Shown piece by piece: positions 52,617-61,174 of a stretch of DNA of 64,000 nt; the first letter of the stretch is position 1; each line of letters starts with the position of its first letter. Both the position numbers and the translations under genes were made by a program. The DNA is taken from the NCBI GenBank assembly GCA_963731125.1, contig CAVSVP010000009.1, forward strand, positions 434,001 to 498,000, written 5' to 3'. A model generated the notes under the pieces. That model was not told the DNA's origin and searched no databases. It saw only the letters and a program-made list of their open reading frames with translations. Origin of the DNA: CAVSVP01 sp963731125. GTDB lineage: Bacteria; Pseudomonadota; Gammaproteobacteria; Competibacterales; Competibacteraceae.

Positions 52617-54431
52617 GTATCTTCTCAAAATCTCATGGTAATGAAGCTTCAGTAACGGGCTGATGTAACAAAGTAGCGCGTGGAAGACTTGATAAAATGC
52701 TTGCCTACCCCATGTAGTAGGTTATGAACCGCACCGAAATGACCACTTTTTTAGAAACGCTGCAGCTAGACATTGAGCGTATGGAAGCAGCTGATGTCAA
52801 GGCCAGTGTGGTGGCGTTGCTGAATCTGGTGGAAACGCTAGTTGCGGAGAACGACAAGTTAAAGGAGGAGCAGCAAAAGCTGAAGGATGAAATCAGCCGT
52901 TTGAAAGGCGAACAAGGCCAACCGGAGATCAAGGGCAAAAACCGAAAGCGTGATGACCTATCGTCGGAACAGGAGCGCAAGGAGGCGTCAGGCGAGCAGG
53001 GGAAGCGAGGCGGGGGAGAACGCCAGCGGGACTCGAAACGCGACCAGATCAACATCGACCGGGTGGAAGAGTGCCCGGTGAATCGTGACGAATTACCAGA
53101 AGATGCCATCTTCAAGGGTTATGAAAGCGTCATTGTGCAGGACCTCAAAATCACCTCGGACAATGTGGAATACCGCCGTGCGGTGTATTATTCGCCGTCG
53201 CGACAGCAGACTTATCGAGGGGCTTTACCAGCGGAGGTGAAAGGGGAGTTCGGTGCCGGCATTCGAGCGCTGATTCCGACGATGAAACATGTCTGTAACC
53301 TGTCGGAACCGAAGCTTTTAGAGTTTCTGCACAATTTCAACGTGCGGATCTCGGCGGCTTATATCTCGAGCTTGTTGACGGATCCGCATGCGGTCTTTCA
53401 CCGCGAAAAGGACGAGCTCTACCGCACGGCTTTGGAATGCGGGGGGTATCAGCAGATCGATGACACCAGGGCGCGGGTTAACGGTGAAAACCACTCTACC
53501 CAGGTGGTCTGTAATCCGTGGTACACCGCTTATTTCACGACCGAACGCAAAGACCGGCTGAGTGTGTTGGACGTGCTGAGAAATTTTGCTCCCCGTCGTT
53601 TTGTGTTCAATAGCGAAACACTGGAGTTGCTCGAGCAAGGCCATCTCTCCCAGAAGCTCATCCGCTGCGTGGATAACCTGGCAAAAGACCAACCGTTCAC
53701 GGAAGAACAGGTCAACCAACTCGTGGATGAGTTACAGCCCGGCCCACAGCAACGCAGCCGCATCCTCGAAGCCGCCGCGATCGCTGCGTACCATCAGGAG
53801 ACCGAGCTACCGGTGGTCAAGCTGCTGCTGTGCGATGATGCCCCGCAATTTAAGCTGCTCACTGAGGAGTTGGCGCTGTGCTGGGTGCATGACGGTCGGC
53901 ACGATAAAAAGCTCAATCCCATCGTCCCTAGCCATCGGGAACACTTGGAGCACTTTCGCCAAGACTATTGGGCCTTCTACGGCCAACTCCTGGCGTTTAA
54001 ACAAACTCCCACACCGGCCGAGGCGACCCGGCTGTCTGAGGCATTTGACCGATTATTCTCAACCCAAACCGGCTACGCCGAACGCGACGCGCGAATCGCC
54101 AAAACCCTCGCCAAAAAAGAGGCCCTCTTGGCGGTGTTGCGGCATCCGCAGTTGCCCTTGCATAACAATGACGCCGAGTTGGGCGCCCGCGCCCAAGCTC
54201 GGGTGAGGGATGTCAGCTTGCACACCAAATCCAAAGCTGGCACCACGGCCAAAGATACCTTCATGACCCTTGTGCAAACGGCTAAGAAACTCGGCGTCAG
54301 TGCTTATGACTACATCTATGATCGGGTGAGTGGGAAATTTGAGCTGCCTTCACTGGCGCAGTTGATCAGGCAAAAGAGCAAAGCTGAACTGCATCCGTGT
54401 CCTGATCCGCCATGAAATTTTGAGAAGATAC
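52617..54431 (+). mobile_element. IS66-like element (1815 bp)
   Basis: Inverted ends start GTATCTTCTCAAAAT on both sides and extend to about 22 bp with one mismatch. A perfect 8-bp duplication CGACACAT lies at 52609-52616 and 54432-54439, the length typical of the IS66 family. Only the large transposase is present; no TnpA or TnpB helper ORFs are seen. Confidence 0.88.
52724..54415 (+). CDS. IS66-like transposase
   Basis: A 563-residue transposase. An N-terminal coiled coil (about residues 40-70, rich in Lys/Glu/Gln) is followed by a charged linker and a core containing GIRALIPTMKHVCNLSEPKLLEFLHNF, typical of IS66-related proteins. Near the C-terminus NNDAELGARAQARVRDVSLHTKSKAGTTAKDTFM holds the conserved NN-E and the segment after it. 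The stop is inside the right inverted repeat region. No stop or frameshift is seen, so it may be active. It belongs to a single-ORF branch, not the three-gene IS66 type. Confidence 0.82.
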   Translation: MNRTEMTTFLETLQLDIERMEAADVKASVVALLNLVETLVAENDKLKEEQQKLKDEISRLKGEQGQPEIKGKNRKRDDLSSEQERKEASGEQGKRGGGERQRDSKRDQINIDRVEECPVNRDELPEDAIFKGYESVIVQDLKITSDNVEYRRAVYYSPSRQQTYRGALPAEVKGEFGAGIRALIPTMKHVCNLSEPKLLEFLHNFNVRISAAYISSLLTDPHAVFHREKDELYRTALECGGYQQIDDTRARVNGENHSTQVVCNPWYTAYFTTERKDRLSVLDVLRNFAPRRFVFNSETLELLEQGHLSQKLIRCVDNLAKDQPFTEEQVNQLVDELQPGPQQRSRILEAAAIAAYHQETELPVVKLLLCDDAPQFKLLTEELALCWVHDGRHDKKLNPIVPSHREHLEHFRQDYWAFYGQLLAFKQTPTPAEATRLSEAFDRLFSTQTGYAERDARIAKTLAKKEALLAVLRHPQLPLHNNDAELGARAQARVRDVSLHTKSKAGTTAKDTFMTLVQTAKKLGVSAYDYIYDRVSGKFELPSLAQLIRQKSKAELHPCPDPP

Positions 54432-54569
54432 CGACACATCATCAATTGATTCCACGGATGCGCTTTCCCATTAGGATTGCCATGAGAGTTTTCAATAAGC
54501 ATCTTAAGGTTTAAATCCCATTAAGGCTTTTTTCGAGGCATAAAAATAATGAGTAGATGCAGAATATAA

Positions 54570-56120
54570 CTTGACAATGTCACATTTCCCAAGTGGCCGA
54601 TGAGTTTGTATCATAATGATTTTTTATAGAAAAGTGCTGATGATGACAAAAAAGAGCTGGGGCGACGGTGGGGTCTTGTACCCGAGGCGATTCACACGCT
54701 GGGGCAGCGGTTGTATGACTTTTGGGACCGCTACCGAAGTTGTTTCCAGACCCAAACCCGAGACGGCAGCGCTTATGCGCGGCATTATCTAAGCGGCCTG
54801 CTGCGCATGGAGACGAATCGACACGTTAGCGGAATAGGGCGAGAGGCGGGTATCGAAGGGCAAAACATCCAGCACTTCATGAGCCACTCCCCGTGGTCGG
54901 CCGAAGCAGTCTACCGGCAGGTCCAGGACGAAGTGAAAGCGGTTGCTGACCTAACGAGGGGAGCGGTGGTACTGGTGGACGAAAGCGCCGACGCGAAAGC
55001 CAGCGACGCCAGTGCCGGGGCGGTCAAACAATACAATGGCCGGCTGGGCAAGGTCGAAACCAGCCAAGTGGGGGTGTTGTTGAGCTATGTGAATCTCACG
55101 GTCGCGGCCGGGTGTTGGACCTGGATCAGCGGGAAACTGTTTCTGCCCGAGGCATGGTTTGAGGCCGGTTACCGGAAGCGGCGTAAGCGACTGGGCATTC
55201 CCGAATCCTTGGGGTTCAAGACCAAGGTCGAACTCGCCTGGGACGGGATTGAAGAGGTCATCGCCAGGGGCCTGCCGTTTGAGATCGTTGGCTTGGATAG
55301 CCTGTACGGGCGCAGCGGCTGGCTACGTGCCCAGGTGCGACAGGCCCACCAGCGGTATATGGCGGAAGTCCCGGCCGACACGGCCGTGTACTTGGACAAG
55401 CCCACGCTGGGTATCCCATCCCGCCAGGGTCAGCGGGGAAGACAGCCGACGCGGGTCCAGGTGCTGGCCGGGGAAACGGTTCGCGCGGATAGTCTGCGGG
55501 AGACGCTGGACTGGCAGCAGCTTCGGGTCCGGGCGACCGAGCGGGGTGAGTTGTGCGAACCCTTTGCCGCTTGTCGCGTCTGGACCCTCCATGAGGGAGA
55601 GGCGATCGAAGCGTGGCTGGTGATCCGCGAAGAGGGCGAAGACCGCTACAGCTATGCCTTGTGTAACGCCGCCGCGGACACCCCCTTGGAACAACTGGCT
55701 TGGTGGAAGTGCCAGCGTTACTTCATCGAACGCGCCAACCAGGATGCCAAGTCCGAGCTGGGCTGGGACGAGTTGCAAGCGCAAAAATACCGGGCCTGGA
55801 ACCATCATCTTGCGCTGACCGTGCTGGCCTCCTGGTGCATCGCGCAAACCCAACTCGACTGGGCGCAGGCCCATCCGCGTGATCCGGCGTTGCTCGAAGA
55901 ACTCGAAACGGATGGCTTGCCGACCCTGTCGGTGGCCAATGTTCGGGAGTTACTGCGGGCGGTCATGCCCTTGAAACGCTTGACCGAAGAACAAGCCACA
56001 GAGCGGGTGGCCGAGCATTTGCTCAATCGCACCCGATCACGCAAAAGCAAGCTTAAGAAACAAAGACTTAAAAACAGAGTCCACACCGGCCCGACGTGAG
56101 GCTAATGTGACATTGTCAAG
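54570..56120 (+). mobile_element. IS701-like element (1551 bp)
   Basis: Inverted ends CTTGACAATGTCACATT are perfect over 17 bp. A 4-bp duplication ATAA flanks the element (54566-54569 and 56121-56124). It lies 130 bases from the IS66-like element, between hpnB and cysG. Confidence 0.88.
54711..56099 (+). CDS. IS701-family transposase, N-terminus uncertain
   Basis: A DDE transposase of at least 462 residues. Catalytic positions are probably Asp in VVLVDESADAK (about 93), Asp in IVGLDSLYGRSGW (about 199) and Glu in QRYFIERANQDAKSELGWDEL (about 340). The C-terminus is basic. The start is unclear: the frame is open upstream to a TAG near 54630 and includes ELGRRWGLVPEAIHTLGQRLYDFW, which looks like genuine family sequence but has no ATG. 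A CTG, or the TTG at 54711, may start translation, or an ATG may have been lost. Confidence 0.78.
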   Translation: MYDFWDRYRSCFQTQTRDGSAYARHYLSGLLRMETNRHVSGIGREAGIEGQNIQHFMSHSPWSAEAVYRQVQDEVKAVADLTRGAVVLVDESADAKASDASAGAVKQYNGRLGKVETSQVGVLLSYVNLTVAAGCWTWISGKLFLPEAWFEAGYRKRRKRLGIPESLGFKTKVELAWDGIEEVIARGLPFEIVGLDSLYGRSGWLRAQVRQAHQRYMAEVPADTAVYLDKPTLGIPSRQGQRGRQPTRVQVLAGETVRADSLRETLDWQQLRVRATERGELCEPFAACRVWTLHEGEAIEAWLVIREEGEDRYSYALCNAAADTPLEQLAWWKCQRYFIERANQDAKSELGWDELQAQKYRAWNHHLALTVLASWCIAQTQLDWAQAHPRDPALLEELETDGLPTLSVANVRELLRAVMPLKRLTEEQATERVAEHLLNRTRSRKSKLKKQRLKNRVHTGPT

Positions 56121-56265
56121 ATAAACAGGCTATCTATCTCATTGCGGAACTTCGGCATATGGTAGCGTGGTACGGTAACATCTAGATTTTGACAATCGCA
56201 GCATTTCTGGAATTACTCTGTACTGAGTGCTATGAACGATAAACACACCCATTGAGAGATAAGCC

Positions 56266-57648
56266 GTGGACTTTCTCCCCATTTTCCTTACTATCCGCGG
56301 ACGCCCCTGTCTAGTGGTGGGTGGAGGTACGGTAGCTGCCCGCAAGGCTGAACTGCTACTGCAAGCGGGTGGTGAGGTCACTATCGTATCCCCGCAATTG
56401 TGTCCTGCTTTAGCTGAACTCCAGGTTAAGGGGAAAATTACTCACCACGCTAGCCCCTTCTCTGTTAGCGATCTGGAAAAATGTTTTTTGGTCATCGCTG
56501 CCACTGATGATCCAACGGTCAATCGTCACATTGCGGAACTCTGCCACGCCCGTAGGCTCCCGGTGAACGTCGTTGACCAATTGGCACTGTGTAGTTTCAT
56601 TGTGCCCGCTATTATTGATCGTTCTCCAGTACTTATCGCAGTATCCACCGGCGGCTCTTCACCGGTGCTGGCGCGGCTACTGCGGGAACATTTGGAATCT
56701 CTCATTCCTGCCGCTTATGGTCGGTTGGCAACCTTGATAGCCAGCTTTCGGGAAAAGGTTCGGCAACGCGTGCCCGCCCCGCACCGCCGGACATTCTGGG
56801 AAAAAATTTTGCGTGGTTCGATTGCTGAAATGGTTTTTTCAGGCAGAGAAAGCGCAGCGCGTGACGCCTTGGAATCCGCTTTAGCGAACGATATGAGAGA
56901 AGCAGAACCCGCCGGCGAGGTCTATTTGGTAGGGGCCGGTCCTGGTGATCCGGACTTGCTAACGTTTCGAGCATTACGGTTGATGCAGCAGGCTGATGTA
57001 GTGCTCTACGACCGCTTGGTTTCCTCTGCCATTTTGGAATTAACCCGCCGAGATGCCGAGCGCATTTATGTGGGCAAAGCACGCAATCAGCACACCCTTT
57101 GCCAGGAGGAAACCAACCAGCTTCTGGTGAAGCTGGCTAAACAAGGTAAGCGAGTGCTACGTCTCAAGGGCGGAGACCCCTTTATTTTCGGTCGCGGTGG
57201 CGAAGAGATTCAAACGCTTTCGCAACAGGGCATCTCTTTTCAAGTCGTCCCCGGTATCACTGCCGCTTCAGGTTGCGCCGCCTATGCGGGTATTCCCCTT
57301 ACCCATCGAGACTACGCGCAGAGTTGCGTATTTGTCACAGGCAACCTTAAGAATGGTGCAGTAAATCTGAACTGGAATAGCCTGGTTCAACCTCAACAGA
57401 CGGTAGTTATCTACATGGGGCTCCATGGCATTGAGAATATTTCTGAAAAATTAATGGAGTACGGCCTTCCTGCTGATTTTCCAGCCGCTTTAGTGGAACA
57501 AGGTACTACACCCATGCAACGGGTTCACATCGCCACTCTCGCGAGTCTGGCGGAACACGTCAGAAACGCTGACGTTCGGGCACCTACGCTCATTATTGTC
57601 GGTGAAGTGGTAAAGCTTCATAAGAATTTGGCCTGGTTTAATCCCTAA
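56266..57648 (+). CDS. cysG: Siroheme synthase (trifunctional CysG)
   Basis: A 460-residue enzyme making siroheme from uroporphyrinogen III for sulphite or nitrite reductases. The N-terminal dehydrogenase/ferrochelatase (about residues 1-200) has the NAD motif VVGGGTVAARKAELLLQAGG and the STGGSSPVLARLLRE segment. The C-terminal SAM uroporphyrinogen methyltransferase (about 215-460) has VYLVGAGPGDPDLLTFRALR, VLRLKGGDPFIFGRGGEE and GITAASGCAAYAGIPLTHR. It starts at GTG 56266 after a weak GAGAG. The IS701-like element ends 145 bases upstream. Confidence 0.93.
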   Translation: MDFLPIFLTIRGRPCLVVGGGTVAARKAELLLQAGGEVTIVSPQLCPALAELQVKGKITHHASPFSVSDLEKCFLVIAATDDPTVNRHIAELCHARRLPVNVVDQLALCSFIVPAIIDRSPVLIAVSTGGSSPVLARLLREHLESLIPAAYGRLATLIASFREKVRQRVPAPHRRTFWEKILRGSIAEMVFSGRESAARDALESALANDMREAEPAGEVYLVGAGPGDPDLLTFRALRLMQQADVVLYDRLVSSAILELTRRDAERIYVGKARNQHTLCQEETNQLLVKLAKQGKRVLRLKGGDPFIFGRGGEEIQTLSQQGISFQVVPGITAASGCAAYAGIPLTHRDYAQSCVFVTGNLKNGAVNLNWNSLVQPQQTVVIYMGLHGIENISEKLMEYGLPADFPAALVEQGTTPMQRVHIATLASLAEHVRNADVRAPTLIIVGEVVKLHKNLAWFNP

Positions 57649-57679
57649 AACCGGGAACTTAAATGAGAAATTTTTCCTA

Positions 57680-57709
57680 CGCACTATCCCGACTCTACGG
57701 GATAGTGCG
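57680..57709. terminator. Strong hairpin between convergent cysG and the MaoC gene
   Basis: A perfect 12-bp stem CGCACTATCCCG/CGGGATAGTGCG has a 6-base loop, placed 31 bases after the cysG stop and 46 bases from the end of the convergent gene. No clean T-run follows on the plus strand, so it may act as a bidirectional barrier or an mRNA end-protecting structure. Confidence 0.55.
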
Positions 57710-57755
57710 CTAAAGAGATGCCATTTCCTTACAGGTAAGCTGAAACAAAAATAAT

Positions 57756-58190
57756 TTACTCGGGCCGAGTATTTACCATCATTAACGCTTCACCATCCAG
57801 AACCATCTTACCCTTGACTGTGCATACCGTTTCCAGAATCACCCGGCGGCGATCGGCGTCGATTTCCTTGACCGTGGCCGTGGCAGTCACCGTCTCTCCA
57901 ATACGAACCGGCGCCTTAAACTTCAACGTCTGAGTCACATAAATACAACCAGGGCCCGGAAGACGGGTGCCAAGCACGGCAGAGATCAGGGCACCCGAAA
58001 ACATGCCATGGACAATACGCCCACCAAACAGGGTATCGGAGGCAAACTCCTCGTTGATATGCATCGGGTTGTCATCACCGGAAATGCCGGCAAACAAAAT
58101 CACATCGGCTTCGGTGATGGTCTTAGCATAAGACGCACTCATACCTATCGACAGGTCTTCAAGATAATAACCATGTAGTTCTTTGGTCAT
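57756..58190 (-). CDS. MaoC-family hydratase (R-specific enoyl-CoA hydratase-like)
   Basis: A 144-residue single hot-dog-fold protein of the MaoC/PhaJ type. The catalytic Asp/His segment is FAGISGDDNPMHINEEFA (about residues 33-50). It is followed by GRIVHGMFSGALISAVLG and a core strand YVTQTLKFKAPVRIGETVTA. Family members hydrate trans-2-enoyl-CoA to the R-3-hydroxy form, feeding polyhydroxyalkanoate or lipid routes. No PHA synthase gene is adjacent. Confidence 0.85.
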   Translation of the reverse strand: MTKELHGYYLEDLSIGMSASYAKTITEADVILFAGISGDDNPMHINEEFASDTLFGGRIVHGMFSGALISAVLGTRLPGPGCIYVTQTLKFKAPVRIGETVTATATVKEIDADRRRVILETVCTVKGKMVLDGEALMMVNTRPE

Positions 58191-58324
58191 CGCCAGCTCC
58201 AGCGTTTTTTATCAGTTAGCAAAGTAGCAATGTACTTTAACTTTAGCACGATCGCGCACGAAAGGATTTGCTCAGTTCCGCGCCACTTGGGAACACTGCC
58301 CAGCATGCTGTTCACCCACGGCTC

Positions 58325-59398
58325 TTACGCTTGCAAGCCAGAGTCTTTCTCTAGCAGCATCAGTTGCGTTATTTTTTCAGCGTTTGGCTTTAATATGACA
58401 CCCCGCTCGGTTACCAGGGCATCCACCAATTCTGCAGGCGTCACATCGAAGGAAGGATTCCAGGCGGCAGCTCCCTTCGCGGCAATAACCCGCTTCCCTA
58501 GAGTCAACAATTCTTCCGGTGCCCGCTGTTCAATGGGAATTTGAACCCCGCTCTGGATAGCCATATCGATAGTGGAAGTCGGCGCGACGACCATAAAGCA
58601 CACACCATGATAGCGTGCCAAGACAGCCAAGGCATAAGTGCCGATTTTATTGGCAACATCACCATTAGCGGCAATACGATCTGCCCCCACAATGATCCAG
58701 CGCACCTCCCCCTGTCTTAACAGATGAGCAGCTGAGCCGTCGGCTAACAAAGTCACCGGAATACCATCCTGCACCAATTCCCAGGCTGTTAGACGCGCGC
58801 CCTGCAGCCAAGGCCGGGTCTCATCCGCATAAACTTGTTCGATAAACCCGGCACTAAAACCGCTACGGATCACTCCCAACGCCGTACCAAACCCTCCCGT
58901 AGCCAGAGAACCGGCATTGCAGTGAGTTAACACCGCTCCCCCGGGATGTGCTTTTAATAACGCTGCTCCCAATTCACCCATACGCTGGTTGGCGGCCACA
59001 TCTTCCCGGTGAATGGCCTTGGCTTCGGCAAGCAACCTTTCGCCAGGTTCGCCCGCTACCGTGGCAATCACCTCTTCCATACGCCGTAGCGCCCAAAACA
59101 AATTAACCGCAGTGGGTCGAGAGGCTGCCAACAGCGCTATATCCTGTTTTACTAGCAACTTCCAGCGGTTGGCATCGTCACGGTAGCGGGCGCGGGCCGC
59201 TAAAACCACTCCATAGGCGGCAGTGATTCCTATGGCAGGAGCCCCACGTACCACCATATCGGTAATGGCGTGCGCCACTGCCGCCGCATCCCCTAGGCAA
59301 AGATATTCTGTCCTGCCCGGCAGCAGGCGCTGATCTAGTAATGCTAGAACGTTATTCTGCCAAATGATGGCACGAATACGGTCATTCACGAGCAACAC
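58325..59398 (-). CDS. mtnA: Methylthioribose-1-phosphate isomerase
   Basis: A 357-residue MtnA of the eIF2B-like fold, which converts 5-methylthioribose 1-phosphate to the ribulose form in methionine salvage. Key residues are the Cys in LTHCNAGSLATGGFGTALG (about residue 160) and the Asp in IIVGADRIAANGDVANKIGTYALA (about residue 240). MVVRGAPAIGITAAYG near residue 50 is also typical. The start is uncertain between GTG 59398 and GTG 59389. A deaminase of the same pathway (mtaD) lies 1.8 kb away on the other strand. Confidence 0.92.
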   Translation of the reverse strand: MLLVNDRIRAIIWQNNVLALLDQRLLPGRTEYLCLGDAAAVAHAITDMVVRGAPAIGITAAYGVVLAARARYRDDANRWKLLVKQDIALLAASRPTAVNLFWALRRMEEVIATVAGEPGERLLAEAKAIHREDVAANQRMGELGAALLKAHPGGAVLTHCNAGSLATGGFGTALGVIRSGFSAGFIEQVYADETRPWLQGARLTAWELVQDGIPVTLLADGSAAHLLRQGEVRWIIVGADRIAANGDVANKIGTYALAVLARYHGVCFMVVAPTSTIDMAIQSGVQIPIEQRAPEELLTLGKRVIAAKGAAAWNPSFDVTPAELVDALVTERGVILKPNAEKITQLMLLEKDSGLQA

Positions 59399-59431
59399 CG
59401 ATGTATTTACTTGTCATCAACAAAGCTCGAG

Positions 59432-60136
59432 CTAAGAACGCAGAATAAGCTCCTCACTCTGCTCGAGCCGATAGCCGTGTTGATAGACAGCCTTCAGTTG
59501 CCAGCCGTGCTCAGCCTTGAAATCCAATTTATTGCGAATCCGGCTTGCGTGCGTATCTACGGTGCGAGTATTGAGATTGGGATTCCGTCCCCAGACACTT
59601 TCTAAAATATGTCCACGTGACAACACTCGACCTGCATTGCGAAAGAGAAACAGCACTAAGTCAAATTCTTTTTGCGTTAAATCCACCGGCATATTGTTTA
59701 AAAAAACCGTGCGGGTGCTGACATCAATGCGGTATTTACCAAATTCCAGAACCTGCTGGTTTTCGTCCTGAGGCATAACCCGGCGACTAACAGCCTTAAG
59801 ACGAGCCAGCATCTCCAGCTTTTTGATGGGTTTGGTCATATAATCGTCAGCGCCCTGATTCAGAGCCTGCACAATATCCGCTTCTTGATCTTTACCGGTG
59901 ACAAATAGCACGGGAATCGGCCAGTCAATATGCTCCCGAATCCAACGTAACACTTGAATGCCGTCGGTATCAGGCAGCATCCAATCCAACACGATAAGGT
60001 CATAGGTATCCCGGCACAAGTGGTAGATCAGCGTCCTGCCCTGCCCAAATATCTGACAGTCATAACTTGCCTCCACTAACCACTCCCGCATAAGCCTCGC
60101 CAGAATCTCATCATCCTCGAGCAGAGCGACGCGCAA
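59432..60136 (-). CDS. OmpR/PhoB-type response regulator
   Basis: A 234-residue two-domain regulator. The receiver (about residues 1-118) has the acidic pair EDDE, the phosphoacceptor Asp in LIVLDWMLPD (about residue 51) and the Lys in DYMTKPIKK. The winged-helix DNA-binding domain (about 130-228) has VDLTQKEFDLVLFLFRNAGRVLSRGHIL and TRTVDTHASRIRNKLDF. No sensor kinase lies beside it, so it is an orphan here. It is divergent from the OmpA-like gene across a gap with a 54-bp tandem repeat. Confidence 0.88.
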   Translation of the reverse strand: MRVALLEDDEILARLMREWLVEASYDCQIFGQGRTLIYHLCRDTYDLIVLDWMLPDTDGIQVLRWIREHIDWPIPVLFVTGKDQEADIVQALNQGADDYMTKPIKKLEMLARLKAVSRRVMPQDENQQVLEFGKYRIDVSTRTVFLNNMPVDLTQKEFDLVLFLFRNAGRVLSRGHILESVWGRNPNLNTRTVDTHASRIRNKLDFKAEHGWQLKAVYQHGYRLEQSEELILRS

Positions 60137-60222
60137 AATCCGCCTCCTTTATTTCTCATACAACACCTTTTGCAATTCTGACACAAAGGTGTATCATTGC
60201 ACACTACGATAGGTGAACTCCT

Positions 60223-60330
60223 ATTGTATCTGGTCAGAGCTCAATTGTTTGTATCTCGATCTATTGTACGCTTTGTATTGTATCTGGTCAGAGCTCAATT
60301 GTTTGCATCTTGACCTATTGTACGCTTTGT
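60223..60330. repeat. 54-bp tandem duplication upstream of the OmpA-like gene
   Basis: Two direct copies of a 54-bp unit start ATTGTATCTGGTCAGAGCTC (60223-60276 and 60277-60330), with three differences. They fill the divergent gap between the response regulator and the OmpA-like gene, ending about 97 bases before its start codon. They could be duplicated regulatory sites. Confidence 0.8.
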
Positions 60331-60427
60331 AATGCAAGGATTCACCTAGAGGCACACCGGCTATTTGGCGAACCAACCAAACTTACAGCGCAGCGATTAA
60401 CTGTGGATTCCTTGAGGAGATTATACG

Positions 60428-61024
60428 ATGAAAGTAACATTTTATAAGCTTAGCTTGGCTCTGGCCGCTTCTGCGGCAATTGCAGGGGCTACTGCCTATG
60501 CCCAGCTCCCGCCGGACCAGTATGTACAGGACCCTTTCGGCAATGCGGTAGTCGACCCTTTTGGTGAGTGTGTACGCAGTATTAGCGGCCAAAGTCTCCC
60601 CGGTTGCGGGGCACCGCTTGTTACCGTCGCGGCTGAACCTCCGCCAACACCTGTGCGGGAAACCATCACCTTGGGTACCGATACTTTTTTTGATTTCGAT
60701 AAAGCTACTCTTAAACCTATGGGTAAGGAAGCGCTTAACGACCTAGCCGATAAAATTCGAGGCCGTGGAGCTGAAGTGACCTCTATCGGCGTCGTTGGCC
60801 ATACCGACAGCATTGGCACCGAGGCCTATAATCAGACGCTCTCCGAACGCCGCGCCCAGGCTGTCGTAGATTTTATGATACAGGAAGGCGTTAACCCTAG
60901 CCTGATTTCTGCAAATGGTATGGGAGAAACCAATCCCATTGCCAGTAATGCTACCGCCGCAGGCCGTGCAGAAAACCGGCGTGTTGAGGTGACTGTTGAT
61001 GCAGTAGAGGAGGTTATGCCGTAA
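60428..61024 (+). CDS. OmpA-family outer-membrane/peptidoglycan-binding protein
   Basis: A 198-residue exported protein. The signal peptide ends near residue 25 (ATAYAQLPP). A short linker with two cysteines (EC and GC) precedes the C-terminal OmpA domain (about residues 75-195): FFDFDKATLKPMGKEALNDLADKI, VVGHTDSIGTEAYNQTLSERRAQAV and the ENRRVEV end. This domain binds diaminopimelate in peptidoglycan. There is no barrel domain and no lipobox. GGAG precedes the ATG at 60428, and a strong terminator follows. Confidence 0.85.
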   Translation: MKVTFYKLSLALAASAAIAGATAYAQLPPDQYVQDPFGNAVVDPFGECVRSISGQSLPGCGAPLVTVAAEPPPTPVRETITLGTDTFFDFDKATLKPMGKEALNDLADKIRGRGAEVTSIGVVGHTDSIGTEAYNQTLSERRAQAVVDFMIQEGVNPSLISANGMGETNPIASNATAAGRAENRRVEVTVDAVEEVMP

Positions 61025-61056
61025 TTGCATTATAATTTGTCAATATTCCTCTATTA

Positions 61057-61084
61057 CCCCGGTTCTTCCACCGGGGTTTTTTTT
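61057..61084 (+). terminator. Rho-independent terminator of the OmpA-like gene
   Basis: Stem CCCCGG/CCGGGG with an 8-base loop, followed by eight T residues. Confidence 0.9.
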
Positions 61085-61174
61085 AGCCGACGGGTTTCTC
61101 ATTGATTTAATATTAGAGGGTCTGACCGATAGATCCACGGTGATAACAATGGATCCTCATCACGGAACAAAGCC

